DNA of 6,946 bases from Coriobacteriaceae bacterium (GCA_004553405.1 SFLO01000038.1:1-6946), one strand, 5' to 3'; positions 1 to 6,927 are shown, counted from the first letter of the stretch. Notes: generated from the letters alone by a model not told the origin. Made by a program: numbers and translations.

Positions 1-348
1 GACGGCCGCGAGCTCTGGCATCCCCGCGGCAAGTGCGTCACCCGCAAGGTGGGCGTCGAGCTCACCCCAGACGACGTATACCTCGTTATCGACACCGCGC
101 AGCTGTGCAAGGGCAGCATCCCCGTCAACACGCTCAAGCTCGTGCAAGCCGTCGTCTTCAGAGAGGGCGGGCGCCTGCTTGCCGTGGACAGGGACGTGTG
201 GTTTGACGAGTACCTCACCGTGAGGGAAGGCGCAGACCTCGACGCCCTGGTGCGCGACGCCAGCGGCGACTGGGATGAGGAGCCGCCCTTCGGCTACCGC
301 TTCACGCGCGACGTCTTGAGCCTGGCCATGGGTGGCATCCGCGTGTAG
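1..348 (+). CDS. C-terminal fragment of an unrecognised protein (5' truncated by window edge)
   Basis: The frame is open from base 1 to a TAG at 346-348, giving 115 codons. The GTG at 49 is the first possible start inside the window. However, the reading frame continues upstream of it without a stop and has no good Shine-Dalgarno site there, so the true start is probably outside. The fragment is acidic and soluble-looking, with no membrane segment or signal peptide. Visible landmarks are a WHPRGKC stretch near the beginning, a middle part that alternates hydrophobic and charged residues (VYLVIDTAQLCKG, then VVFREGGRLLAVDRDVW) as beta strands would, and an acidic DWDEEPPFGYRF segment close to the end. 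Codon use is G/C-ending, as expected for a real gene here. I do not recognise the family and assign no function. It converges on the PBP gene with only 11 bases between stop codons. Confidence 0.72.
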   Translation, partial: DGRELWHPRGKCVTRKVGVELTPDDVYLVIDTAQLCKGSIPVNTLKLVQAVVFREGGRLLAVDRDVWFDEYLTVREGADLDALVRDASGDWDEEPPFGYRFTRDVLSLAMGGIRV

Positions 349-359
349 GCTGGCGCGGG

Positions 360-2471
360 CTACTCCTCTGTGAGGGCTGCGGGCTCGGGCTCCGGCTCGG
401 GTTCGGGTGCAGGTTCGGGATCGGGCTCGGGTTCGGGCTCAGGTTCGGGTTCGGGCTCTGGCTCCGGGGTCTCGGGGTCCTCGGAGGGCTTGGGCTTCTT
501 GTCCTTCTTGGGCTTCTCCTTGTCGGCCGCCTCGCCCTCGTCAGAGCCGGATTCCTCGGCGAAGTCCCACTCATAGGTGTAGACGGGCTGCTCGTCTGTG
601 GTGGGGAACTCGCCATAGGGAACGTCCGCGAGCACGGCGTCTGTGTAGGCGCGCCAGATGGGGGCGCAGGTGCTGCCGCCGTAGTAGCCCGTGGGGGTCT
701 CCTCGCGGTAGCCCGCCCACACGGCCGTTGCCAGCTGGGGCGTGTAGCCGCAGAACCACAGGTCGCGGCCGTTTTCGGAGGTGCCGGTCTTGCCCGCCTG
801 GGGCTGGCCGCACCACAGCGAGGCCGCGGTGCCGGTGCCGCTTTGCACAACCGTCTCGAGGATCTTGGTGGCCTCCTGCGCGATGGCGGCAGAGAGCACC
901 TGGGTGCCGTAGCTCTCCGGGGCGGTGTAGACGGACTCGCCCCTCACGTTGACCACCTCGAGGATGGCGCGGGGCTCGTGGTAGACGCCGCCTGCCGCCA
1001 GGGTGGCGTAGGCGCTGGCCATCTCGAGAGTGTTGACGCCCTGGGCGCCCAGGCAGATCGACTCATAGGGCAGAAGCTCGCTCTTGATGCCCAGGCGATG
1101 CGCGGCGTCCACGATGCAGTCAGCCCCGATGCCGTGGGCCAGGCGCGCGTAGACCGTGTTGACGGAGTAGGTGGTGGCAGAGCGCAGCGACATGTTGCCC
1201 TTGCCCTCGCCCTCCGAATTGCTCACCGTCCAGGTGGGGGTGATCTGCGCCGGGCTCGATGAGTCGATGTAGGTGTCTGGGTCGACGCCCTGCTCCATGG
1301 CGGCCACCAGGGTGAAGGGCTTGAACGACGAGCCCGCCTGGCGGCTCATCTGAGTGGCGAGGTTGAACTGGCTGGCCTCGTAGTCGCGCCCGCCCACCAT
1401 CGCCACGATGTTGCCGGAAGATGGGTCGATGCTGCTGAGCGAGCAGTCGAACTCGTCTGCATAGCCCGAGAGGCCCTCGCGCACGGCCGTGTTGGCAGCG
1501 CGCTGAGCGTTGGCGTCGAGCGTGGTGTAGATGGAGAGCCCGCCCTGGGTGAGCTCGGAAATCTGGAACTCGTCTGTCTGCAGCAGCTGCTTGACGTAGT
1601 CGACGAAGTGCGGGGCGAGGTCCTCGGTGCTTTCCTCGTCGTCCTTGCTGTCGTGTTTGGCCAGCTTGGGGCGCTTGGCCATGGCCTCGTCGTACTCCTC
1701 CTGGGTGATGTCGCCGTGCGTGAGCATGCGGTTGAGCACCAGGTGGGCGCGCTCGAGGTTGCGCTCGTAGTCGTTGCGGGGATTGTTTGCCGTGGGCGAC
1801 TGCGGGATGGCGATGAGCATGGCGGACTGCGCCAGGCTGAGCTCGGAGGCCGGCTTGCCGAAGTAGTCCTGGGCCGCGGTCTCGATGCCGTAGTTGCCGT
1901 TGCCGTAGTTGATGACGTTGATGTACATCATCAGGATCTGGTCCTTGGTGTACTCCTGCTCCACCTTCAAGGCGATGTACATCTCCCTCACCTTGCGCTC
2001 GACGGTGATGGAGTTCATCTCGTCGAGCAGCACGGTGTTGCGCACGAGCTGCTGCGTGATGGTAGAAGCGCCCTCGCGGCTGCCGCCGGTGAAGTTGTTG
2101 ACCAACGCGCGGGCGATGCCGATGAAGTCGACGCCGTGGTGCATGTAGAAGCGCTCGTCCTCGGTGTCGACCGTGCCCTTGATGACGTAGTCGGAGACCT
2201 CGTTGCGGGCTACCTCGACGCGGTTCTCGAGGGTGATGCGGCCCAACTCCGTCGTGCGGTCAGACGCGTAGATGGTCGAGTAGCCGCTCTTTGCGTAGAG
2301 GTCGATGTTGCTGTAGTCCGGCAGGTCCCTCAGCCAGGAGGCGCACAGCAGGACAGCGCCCAGCACGCAGACGGCGAAGACGGCCAGGAGCGCACCGCCG
2401 ACAACGGCGAGTTTGCTGCGGCGCTTCTTGGGCGTGCTGGCAGGAGAGCTCTTCTTCGAGCGCAGAGACAT
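360..2471 (-). CDS. Bifunctional class A penicillin-binding protein (GT51 glycosyltransferase + transpeptidase)
   Basis: This 703-residue PBP1A-type enzyme polymerises lipid II into glycan strands and cross-links their stem peptides outside the membrane. A basic cytoplasmic N-terminus (KKRRSK) precedes one membrane anchor at about residues 21-45. The GT51 domain (about 80-265) shows EDERF with the expected catalytic Glu104, GASTITQQLVRN, a RKVREMYIALKVEQEYTK helix, YFGK and LSLAQSAMLIAIPQSP. An acidic linker (about 272-284) leads to the penicillin-binding domain, with SSFK (nucleophile Ser381, Lys384), SVN (436-438) and KTGT (from 561). The tail (about 640-703) is acidic, then Lys/Pro-rich, then Pro-Glu repeats. 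I chose the ATG at 2471 because AAGGGGG lies 5 bases upstream; a GTG at 2501 in the same frame would lie at or before the predicted transcription start. Six cysteines lie outside the membrane. Family assignment is secure; the specific paralogue (PonA, PbpF, etc.) is not decidable. Confidence 0.95.
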   Translation of the reverse strand: MSLRSKKSSPASTPKKRRSKLAVVGGALLAVFAVCVLGAVLLCASWLRDLPDYSNIDLYAKSGYSTIYASDRTTELGRITLENRVEVARNEVSDYVIKGTVDTEDERFYMHHGVDFIGIARALVNNFTGGSREGASTITQQLVRNTVLLDEMNSITVERKVREMYIALKVEQEYTKDQILMMYINVINYGNGNYGIETAAQDYFGKPASELSLAQSAMLIAIPQSPTANNPRNDYERNLERAHLVLNRMLTHGDITQEEYDEAMAKRPKLAKHDSKDDEESTEDLAPHFVDYVKQLLQTDEFQISELTQGGLSIYTTLDANAQRAANTAVREGLSGYADEFDCSLSSIDPSSGNIVAMVGGRDYEASQFNLATQMSRQAGSSFKPFTLVAAMEQGVDPDTYIDSSSPAQITPTWTVSNSEGEGKGNMSLRSATTYSVNTVYARLAHGIGADCIVDAAHRLGIKSELLPYESICLGAQGVNTLEMASAYATLAAGGVYHEPRAILEVVNVRGESVYTAPESYGTQVLSAAIAQEATKILETVVQSGTGTAASLWCGQPQAGKTGTSENGRDLWFCGYTPQLATAVWAGYREETPTGYYGGSTCAPIWRAYTDAVLADVPYGEFPTTDEQPVYTYEWDFAEESGSDEGEAADKEKPKKDKKPKPSEDPETPEPEPEPEPEPEPEPDPEPAPEPEPEPEPAALTEE
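381..467 (-). repeat. Hexanucleotide tandem repeat encoding a Pro-Glu tail
   Basis: On the coding (-) strand this is an imperfect run of six-base units of the form CCCGAG, CCTGAA, CCCGAA and similar. They encode 29 residues of alternating Pro and Glu (PBP residues about 669-697), with one Asp and one Ala replacing Glu. The unit is two codons, so gain or loss of units keeps the frame. Synonymous variation between units (CCC/CCT/CCG/CCA, GAG/GAA) suggests an old array or selection against perfect repetition. The peptide should be an extended, negatively charged, disordered stalk outside the membrane. Confidence 0.9.
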
Positions 2472-2476
2472 AATGG

Positions 2477-2483
2477 CCCCCTT
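2477..2483 (-). promoter_or_regulatory. Ribosome binding site of the PBP gene
   Basis: AAGGGGG on the - strand ends 5 bases before the ATG at 2471. It decides the start, because the alternative in-frame GTG at 2501 would be placed before the likely transcription start. Confidence 0.7.
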
Positions 2484-2503
2484 GTTCAAGGCGTATCCCA
2501 CCC

Positions 2504-2533
2504 ATTATGCCCCATCTCGACAAGCCGTGTTGA
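2504..2533 (-). promoter_or_regulatory. Probable sigma-70 type promoter for the PBP gene
   Basis: Read on the - strand, a -35-like TCAACA (2528-2533, four of six consensus matches) is followed after 18 bases by a -10-like CATAAT (2504-2509, five of six). Transcription would start near 2497, leaving a leader of about 26 bases before the ATG at 2471. The A/T-rich -10 box stands out in a very GC-rich sequence. It lies in the 92-base gap after the permease gene, so the PBP can be expressed independently of the upstream genes. This is inferred from sequence only. Confidence 0.5.
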
Positions 2534-2563
2534 CGGAGGAGGAGCGGGGAGCGCGGAATGCCG

Positions 2564-3400
2564 CTAGAAGAGCTTGAGCTCGTTGAGCATCAGGCACACG
2601 GCGGCAACAGCGAGGAAACCCGCGAAGATGAAGCGCAGACGGCGTTCGGGGATGCGGGTGACGAAGCGCGCGCCCAACATGGCGCCGGGGATGGAGCCCA
2701 GGGCGATGCAGAGGCCCGCCACGACGTCGACGTTGCCCAGGGCCAGCTGCGTGGCCACCCCGGGGATGGCCAAGATCATGATGGCGAGCAGGCTGGTGCC
2801 GCTGGCCTTGCGCATGGGCACCTTGAGGAGGTTGACCATGAGCGGCACCATGAGAAAGCCGCCGCCCACGCCCACGTAGCCGCTGGCCAGGCCGGCCGCC
2901 AGCCCGATGGCGACGCCGGCGAGCCCCTTCTTCCAGGTGAACGAGAACTCGTCGCTCGGCGGGATGACGGTGGCCTTGGCGCCTGCCGCAGACCCGCCGG
3001 CAGCCGGCGCCGCAGCCGCAGGCCCGTCCTTGGGGAGCTTGAGCGCCTTGCGCAGCATGGTGAGGCAGCTGTACGAGATGATGAGGGCGGCAGCCAGCAT
3101 GACCATCCAGCTGGGGCTCATGGTGCTCAGCAGCGCACCCAGGGAGCTGGTGACCGCGCCGCCCAGGCCCAGGCAGAGGCTGAGCTGGGGGATGGTGGTC
3201 TTGTTGCGCAGGTGGGTGATGGTGCCGCCCACGCTCGTGAAGATGATGGTGAACAGGCTCGTCGCCGTGGCGCACACGGCCTCGAAGGCAAAGCCCAGGC
3301 GCAAGACGGGCACGATCACCGTGCCGCCGCCCACGCCCAGCAGGCCGCTGAGTATCCCTATCACAAAGCCGGCAAGCGCCAGCAGCACGGCCTCGAGCAC
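2564..3400 (-). CDS. TauE/SafE-family membrane permease (sulfite/organosulfonate exporter family)
   Basis: This 278-residue polytopic inner-membrane protein belongs to the TauE/SafE (TSUP) family, whose characterised members move sulfite, sulfoacetate, taurine-derived sulfonates or related small anions. The family's internal duplication is clear. The first half opens with GILSGLLGVGGGTVIVP (about 15-31). The second half repeats it as GLAAGLASGYVGVGGGFLMVP (about 166-186, written in two overlapping parts: GLAAGLASGY and GYVGVGGGFLMVP). Seven to eight hydrophobic segments are visible, split by an Ala/Pro-rich hydrophilic linker at about 120-155. Length is typical of the family. The start is GTG at 3400, with AAGGGAG (3410-3416) 9 bases upstream; translation ends at TAG 2564-2566. 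No sulfur-metabolism gene is nearby, so the substrate cannot be inferred. No convincing promoter is seen in the preceding 92 bases, so read-through from addA is possible. Confidence 0.92.
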   Translation of the reverse strand: MLEAVLLALAGFVIGILSGLLGVGGGTVIVPVLRLGFAFEAVCATATSLFTIIFTSVGGTITHLRNKTTIPQLSLCLGLGGAVTSSLGALLSTMSPSWMVMLAAALIISYSCLTMLRKALKLPKDGPAAAAPAAGGSAAGAKATVIPPSDEFSFTWKKGLAGVAIGLAAGLASGYVGVGGGFLMVPLMVNLLKVPMRKASGTSLLAIMILAIPGVATQLALGNVDVVAGLCIALGSIPGAMLGARFVTRIPERRLRFIFAGFLAVAAVCLMLNELKLF

Positions 3401-3409
3401 CCGGAGCCA

Positions 3410-3416
3410 CTCCCTT
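3410..3416 (-). promoter_or_regulatory. Ribosome binding site of the TauE/SafE gene
   Basis: AAGGGAG on the - strand lies 9 bases before the GTG at 3400. It supports that non-ATG start over a second GTG four codons downstream. Confidence 0.6.
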
Positions 3417-3457
3417 CAACGCGATGACAGCACCCAGCATGACACAGCGCAGGCGAC

Positions 3458-3489
3458 GCGGGGCAGCCCCGCCTGGCGAGCGGTGCCAG
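3458..3489 (-). terminator. Two adjacent GC hairpins just after addA (possible terminator or processing site)
   Basis: Starting 3 bases after the addA stop codon on the - strand are two inverted repeats. The first is CTGGC / GCCAG with a 7-base loop (3473-3489). The second is GCGGGG / CCCCGC with a 3-base loop (3458-3472). Both are G+C-rich and back to back, but no T tract follows, so this is not a classical intrinsic terminator. It may slow polymerase, protect the 3' end of the addA message, or be a by-product of GC-rich sequence. Confidence 0.3.
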
Positions 3490-3492
3490 CCC

Positions 3493-5109
3493 CTACGCAG
3501 CTGCGATGAGGGCGGCGAGCTCGCCGAGCTGGGCTGCGGTGTAGGTGTAGCTCAGCTCCTGCATGCCGGCTTCTGGGCGGACGAAGACGAGCTCGACCTG
3601 TTCGTAGCCGCCGCTGGAGAGCAGGGCATAGGCGTAGACAGCCGCCTGCAGGGCATAGCGCTGGCGCAGCTCCTCCGGCTCGCCGGAAAAGCCCGTCTTG
3701 TAGTCGAGCACCAGGGCCTCAGCACCGCCGGGCGCGCAGCACAGCAGGTCGAGCGAGCCTTCCAGCGGGCCGCATGGGCCCTGCACGCAGAAGGGCTGCT
3801 CTGGCAGGCGGCGCGGCCAGCTGGCAAGGCCCGCGCAGCGCGGCGAGGCGAGCCACTCCCCCACCGCCGCCCGCAGGCGCTGGCTGCCGTCATCGTCCAG
3901 GCCATAGCGCTGGGAGGCGGCTGCCAGCCTGGATTCCAAAGCCGGGCTGCCTGCGAGCTGGGACGGATGGGGCTGCAGGGCCGCCCACTGGGCCACCAGG
4001 TGGAAGGCAGACCCCACGGCAGACACCGTGTGCCCGCCCGCCGGCGTTGCAGGCGCAGCCGGCTCCTGGCCATGGGCGGCTGCGGCGAGGGCGCTGTACG
4101 AGCCGATGCGGCGCTGCTGGGCCTGCAGGCTGCGGCGCAGGGGACGGTGCTCCCGCGGGCTGACGAGCGCGTGCTCGCGCGCTGCGGGCGGCAGCGCCGA
4201 AAGCCCGTCGTCATCTTCTGCAGGAGCGGCCTGGCTGTCTGCCCAGGGGACGGGGAGCATGTGCCAGGCCACAGGAGTGCCGTTGCCCAGGAGCATGGTG
4301 CCGTCTCCTTCGGGGAGGCTGCCGAAGAGCGCCCCCACCACGCGCGCCGCGAGGCCGCCCTCCTGCAGGGCACCCGTGCTGGCGCAGCTCTTGTCGCTGC
4401 TCACCATGATGAGCAGCTCGCGCGCGCGGGTAAGCGCCACGTAGAGCAGACGCTCCTGCTCCTGCTGCTCTTCGAGCGCGGACTGCTGCCAGCCAAAACC
4501 GCTGAAGGCCACGGCGCCTGTGGCAGCCGCCAGGCTCTCTGCCTGCAGGCCCTCCTCGGCCGCAGCGGCCCGCACACCCGCCTCTCCCCTGCCATCTGCC
4601 TTGAGGGGCAGCAGCAGGTAGCGCTGGCCGCCTTCTGTGAGGGCGGCTGCCTGGGCCTTGGCCGCGCTGCCTGCGCTGCGCTCGTACTGGGCAACTGCAA
4701 CGATGGGGAACTCCAAGCCCTTGCTCGCATGGATGGTCATCACCTGCACGGCGTTGGCCCCCTTGCCCGCCATGCGCCCCGGCCTGCCCTTGGCGGCGCC
4801 GGCCAAGGCTGCCTCCCTCATGCCGGCGAAGTACTCCCCCGCCTTGACGGCGCTGGGTCCCTCGCACCGCTCGAGCTGGGCCAGCAGGTCGCAGAAGCGC
4901 TGGATGTTCGCCGCGGCCGCCACCCCCTGGGCACCGCCGCGCCGCAGCTCCTCGAGCCAGCCGCTGTCTTCCACCAGCTGCCAGACGGTCTGGTGCAGGG
5001 GCTGGCAGCCCAGCTGGCCCAGCGCATGCGAGAGCAGGCCGTGGGCGCGCAGAGGGGGTCTTGCGCCGAGAAGGGCAGGCGCCCGGCTTGGTAGCAGAGG
5101 GCGTCCCAC
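3493..5109 (-). CDS. addA: AddA-type helicase/nuclease, C-terminal part (frame-broken gene): helicase motifs V-VI and PD-(D/E)XK nuclease
   Basis: This frame carries the second half of addA. Homologous-looking sequence begins at about 5052 (LRAHGLLSHALGQLG, then PLHQTVWQLVEDSGWLEELR, a helical segment typical of AddA between motifs IV and V). The 18-19 residues before that, up to a GTG at 5109, are an out-of-frame read of the upstream half with no convincing ribosome binding site. Helicase motif V is VQVMTIHASKGLEFPIV (residues about 121-137 of this frame) and motif VI is ERLLYVALTRARELL (219-233). The nuclease domain follows with GSAFH (His370), GSLDLL (Asp454), VLDYKTG (Asp469, Lys471) and QAAVYAY (Gln488, Tyr492), the full set expected for an active PD-(D/E)XK site of the AddA/RecB class. 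It ends at TAG 3493-3495. Joined to the upstream piece it would finish a protein of about 1142 residues. Alone it lacks ATP binding. Confidence 0.88.
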   Translation of the reverse strand: MGRPLLPSRAPALLGARPPLRAHGLLSHALGQLGCQPLHQTVWQLVEDSGWLEELRRGGAQGVAAAANIQRFCDLLAQLERCEGPSAVKAGEYFAGMREAALAGAAKGRPGRMAGKGANAVQVMTIHASKGLEFPIVAVAQYERSAGSAAKAQAAALTEGGQRYLLLPLKADGRGEAGVRAAAAEEGLQAESLAAATGAVAFSGFGWQQSALEEQQEQERLLYVALTRARELLIMVSSDKSCASTGALQEGGLAARVVGALFGSLPEGDGTMLLGNGTPVAWHMLPVPWADSQAAPAEDDDGLSALPPAAREHALVSPREHRPLRRSLQAQQRRIGSYSALAAAAHGQEPAAPATPAGGHTVSAVGSAFHLVAQWAALQPHPSQLAGSPALESRLAAASQRYGLDDDGSQRLRAAVGEWLASPRCAGLASWPRRLPEQPFCVQGPCGPLEGSLDLLCCAPGGAEALVLDYKTGFSGEPEELRQRYALQAAVYAYALLSSGGYEQVELVFVRPEAGMQELSYTYTAAQLGELAALIAAA

Positions 5110-6920
5110 AGGCTCACGCGCGGGCGGATATCGTCTGGGGCGGGGTTGCGCAGCTCGTGGCGCGCCACGAGCCTCAGGGCGAGGAGGTCGCCGTCTGGCA
5201 GGTCGAACAGCGGCGACGCCAGCAGCTCCAGCAGGGGCTTGTCGTCATCGGGGAGCTCGAGCACGCGCAGCAGGGCTGTCATCACGCCGACTTCGGGCAG
5301 GGTGAAGAAGTCGCTGCCGCCGCTGACGGCGCAGGGTATGCCCCGCCTGCGCAGGGCGGCCAGGTACGGCGCGGCGCTCTTGGTGGAAAACATCAGCAGG
5401 GCCATGCTGCCAAAAGCGGCACCGGCCTCTGCCAGCTGCTCGAAGCGCTCTGCGATCAGCTCGGCCTCTGCCTCGCGCAGGGCGGCTGCAGGGGTGCTGC
5501 CGCGCCCTTCGGGGTTCTTGCTGCCGGCGGCCAGCAGCATCTCCACGCGCGGGCTGTCCTGCGGCAGCCAGGCCTGCGGGCGCGCGTTGGCCTGGCCCGC
5601 CTTGATGAAGAGGAACTCGTCTCCCCAAAACTCTGCGTTCGAGAAGATGGCCTCGACAAAGGAGAGGATGTGGGGGTGGCTGCGGAAGTTGGTGTCGAGC
5701 GCAACGCGCGCGCCGCCGGCAGCGGCCATGCGCTCCTTGACAGACTCGTAGACCACCGGGTCTGCCCCGCGGAAGCGGTAGATGCTCTGCTGCTTGTCTC
5801 CCACCGTGGTGAGGGTGCTCAGCTGCTCGTCGCAGACGGCGCCGATGATGCCCACCTGCAGGGAGTCTGTGTCTTGGAACTCGTCGACCATCACGCTGCC
5901 GAAGCGCTCGCGGTACGAGCGGGCGATGTCCGGATGCTCCTGGAGCAGGCGGTAGGTGCGGATGAGGAGGTCGTTGGTGTCTTGCACGCCGCGGCGCTCC
6001 TTGAGGGCGCGGTGGCGGCAGGAGGCGTCTTGGGCCAGATGCAAGGCGCATTCGAGGCGCTGGCGCGCAAGCGCGGCGGCGGCCAGCGCCAGCGTCTGGC
6101 TGACGGCATCGCAGGCATCGGCGAAGTCCTCGCGGAAGGCCTTCTTGAGGTTGCCGCCCTTGGGCAGGGGCAGCGACCCCACGCGCGCGCTGAGGTCTTC
6201 CCAGCTCGGCTGCGAGCAGGCGGCAAGCTCGCGGGCGGCAGCGGCCATGTCCTCGAGATAGCCCGTGACCAGGGCGCAGCGCGCGCTGGGCGCGTCTCTG
6301 ACGCCCAGCTCCTCGAGGCTCAAAAGGCTGGCCTCGAGCTGCTCGCACAGGCCGCGCACCACGTTGAGGGGCTTGGCCGTCACCTGCGGGCCCAGCGAGA
6401 ACTCCGCCGCGCCGGCGGGGGCCAACCCCACCAGGTGCGCGAGCTGGCTCACCAGGCTGCAGGCGCCCTCTGGGCCGTACACGGTGATGAGGGCCTGCAT
6501 GTCGTCGCGCGGGAGGAGCTCGTCTACCGCCTGCTGTAGCAGGGCCTCGCTCTCCTCCTCCGAGAGGAGCTCCATGCCCGGGTCTATCCCCGCCTGGAGC
6601 GCATGGGCGGACAACATCGACTTGCACATGCTGTGGATGGTGCTGATCCAGGCGGCGTCGATGCCCAGGGCGGCGTCTCCCAAGCCCTGGGCGCGCAGCT
6701 CTGCGCGCACGCGGCCCAGCAGCTCTGCGGCTGCCTTGTTGGTGAAGGTGATGGTGAGCACGCTTTCCACGCCGGGCAGCAGCGGGCCGCTCTCATCAGA
6801 CAGGCCGTAGGCCAGGCGCTTGGTGAGGGTGAAGGTCTTGCCCGTGCCCGCGCCCGCCTGTATGAACAGCGGCGTGCCCGCGTGGCGCACGGCCTGCTGC
6901 TGGTTGGGGGTGAGCCCCAT
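4818..6920 (-). CDS. addA: AddA-type ATP-dependent helicase/nuclease, N-terminal part (frame-broken gene)
   Basis: AddA, with AddB, unwinds and trims double-strand break ends to load RecA. Superfamily 1A helicase motifs appear in order: Q motif LTPNQQQAV (3-11), Walker A GAGTGKT (23-29), Ia VLTITFTNKAA (54-64), Ic WISTIHSMC (91-99), II VDEFQDTD (345-352), III VGDKQQSIYRFRGADP (373-388) and IV LDTNFRS (408-414). The frame is authentic to about residue 622 (near 5054). It then runs about 78 more residues in a wrong frame (Arg/Ser/Trp-rich) to a stop at 4818; the true continuation lies one frame over, from about 5053. Without motifs V, VI and the nuclease, this product alone should be inactive. 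The ATG at 6920 is firm: GAGGAG ends 7 bases upstream and an in-frame TAG (6924-6926) lies two codons before it. addB usually sits immediately upstream and would be beyond 6946. The whole gene spans 3493-6920. Confidence 0.9.
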   Translation of the reverse strand: MGLTPNQQQAVRHAGTPLFIQAGAGTGKTFTLTKRLAYGLSDESGPLLPGVESVLTITFTNKAAAELLGRVRAELRAQGLGDAALGIDAAWISTIHSMCKSMLSAHALQAGIDPGMELLSEEESEALLQQAVDELLPRDDMQALITVYGPEGACSLVSQLAHLVGLAPAGAAEFSLGPQVTAKPLNVVRGLCEQLEASLLSLEELGVRDAPSARCALVTGYLEDMAAAARELAACSQPSWEDLSARVGSLPLPKGGNLKKAFREDFADACDAVSQTLALAAAALARQRLECALHLAQDASCRHRALKERRGVQDTNDLLIRTYRLLQEHPDIARSYRERFGSVMVDEFQDTDSLQVGIIGAVCDEQLSTLTTVGDKQQSIYRFRGADPVVYESVKERMAAAGGARVALDTNFRSHPHILSFVEAIFSNAEFWGDEFLFIKAGQANARPQAWLPQDSPRVEMLLAAGSKNPEGRGSTPAAALREAEAELIAERFEQLAEAGAAFGSMALLMFSTKSAAPYLAALRRRGIPCAVSGGSDFFTLPEVGVMTALLRVLELPDDDKPLLELLASPLFDLPDGDLLALRLVARHELRNPAPDDIRPRVSLWDALCYQAGRLPFSAQDPLCAPTACSRMRWASWAASPCTRPSGSWWKTAAGSRSCGAAVPRGWRPRRTSSASATCWPSSSGARDPAPSRRGSTSPA
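5054..5058 (-). other. addA: Frameshift site in addA (run of five C on the coding strand)
   Basis: Before this point the addA codons fall in one frame (FSAQDP); after it they fall in the next (PLRAHGLLSHALG). The change equals one missing base. The only homopolymer in the overlap near the switch is this C5 run (G5 on the + strand). Making it C6 gives FSAQDPPLRAHGLL and one continuous gene of about 1142 codons. The run is not a canonical X-XXY-YYZ slippery heptamer in the upstream frame. A sequencing or assembly error, or a real recent mutation, is therefore more likely than programmed frameshifting. Confidence 0.75.
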
Positions 6921-6927
6921 CGTCTAG

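Noticed and set aside
370..576. Short + strand frame encoding a Gly-Ser repeat protein
   Set aside because: It is the mirror of the Pro-Glu coding repeat in the PBP tail, with no independent support.
1608..2567. + strand open frame of 319 codons opposite the PBP glycosyltransferase region
   Set aside because: Val/Leu/Asp/Gly-rich antisense translation, and it runs across the PBP promoter and start. The - strand frame has all GT51 motifs.
2505..3440. - strand frame of 311 codons overlapping the TauE/SafE gene
   Set aside because: Arg/His/Ala-rich out-of-frame translation; the TauE/SafE frame shows the duplicated GVGGG motifs and membrane helices.
5050..5060. Programmed -1 ribosomal frameshift joining the two halves of addA
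   Set aside because: The C5 run does not form a canonical slippery heptamer in the upstream frame, I see no convincing reason for regulated recoding, and AddA is normally made from one frame. A deletion or sequencing error is simpler.
3424..5094. Long + strand open frame of 556 codons opposite addA
   Set aside because: It is the antisense of a gene with clear helicase and nuclease motifs. G/C-rich third positions commonly leave the opposite strand open. The translation is Ala/Gly/Arg-rich with no recognisable domain.
5061..6539. Long + strand open frame of 492 codons opposite the N-terminal half of addA
   Set aside because: Same antisense artefact; low-complexity Ala/Gly/Val/Leu-rich translation with no motifs and no credible start signal.
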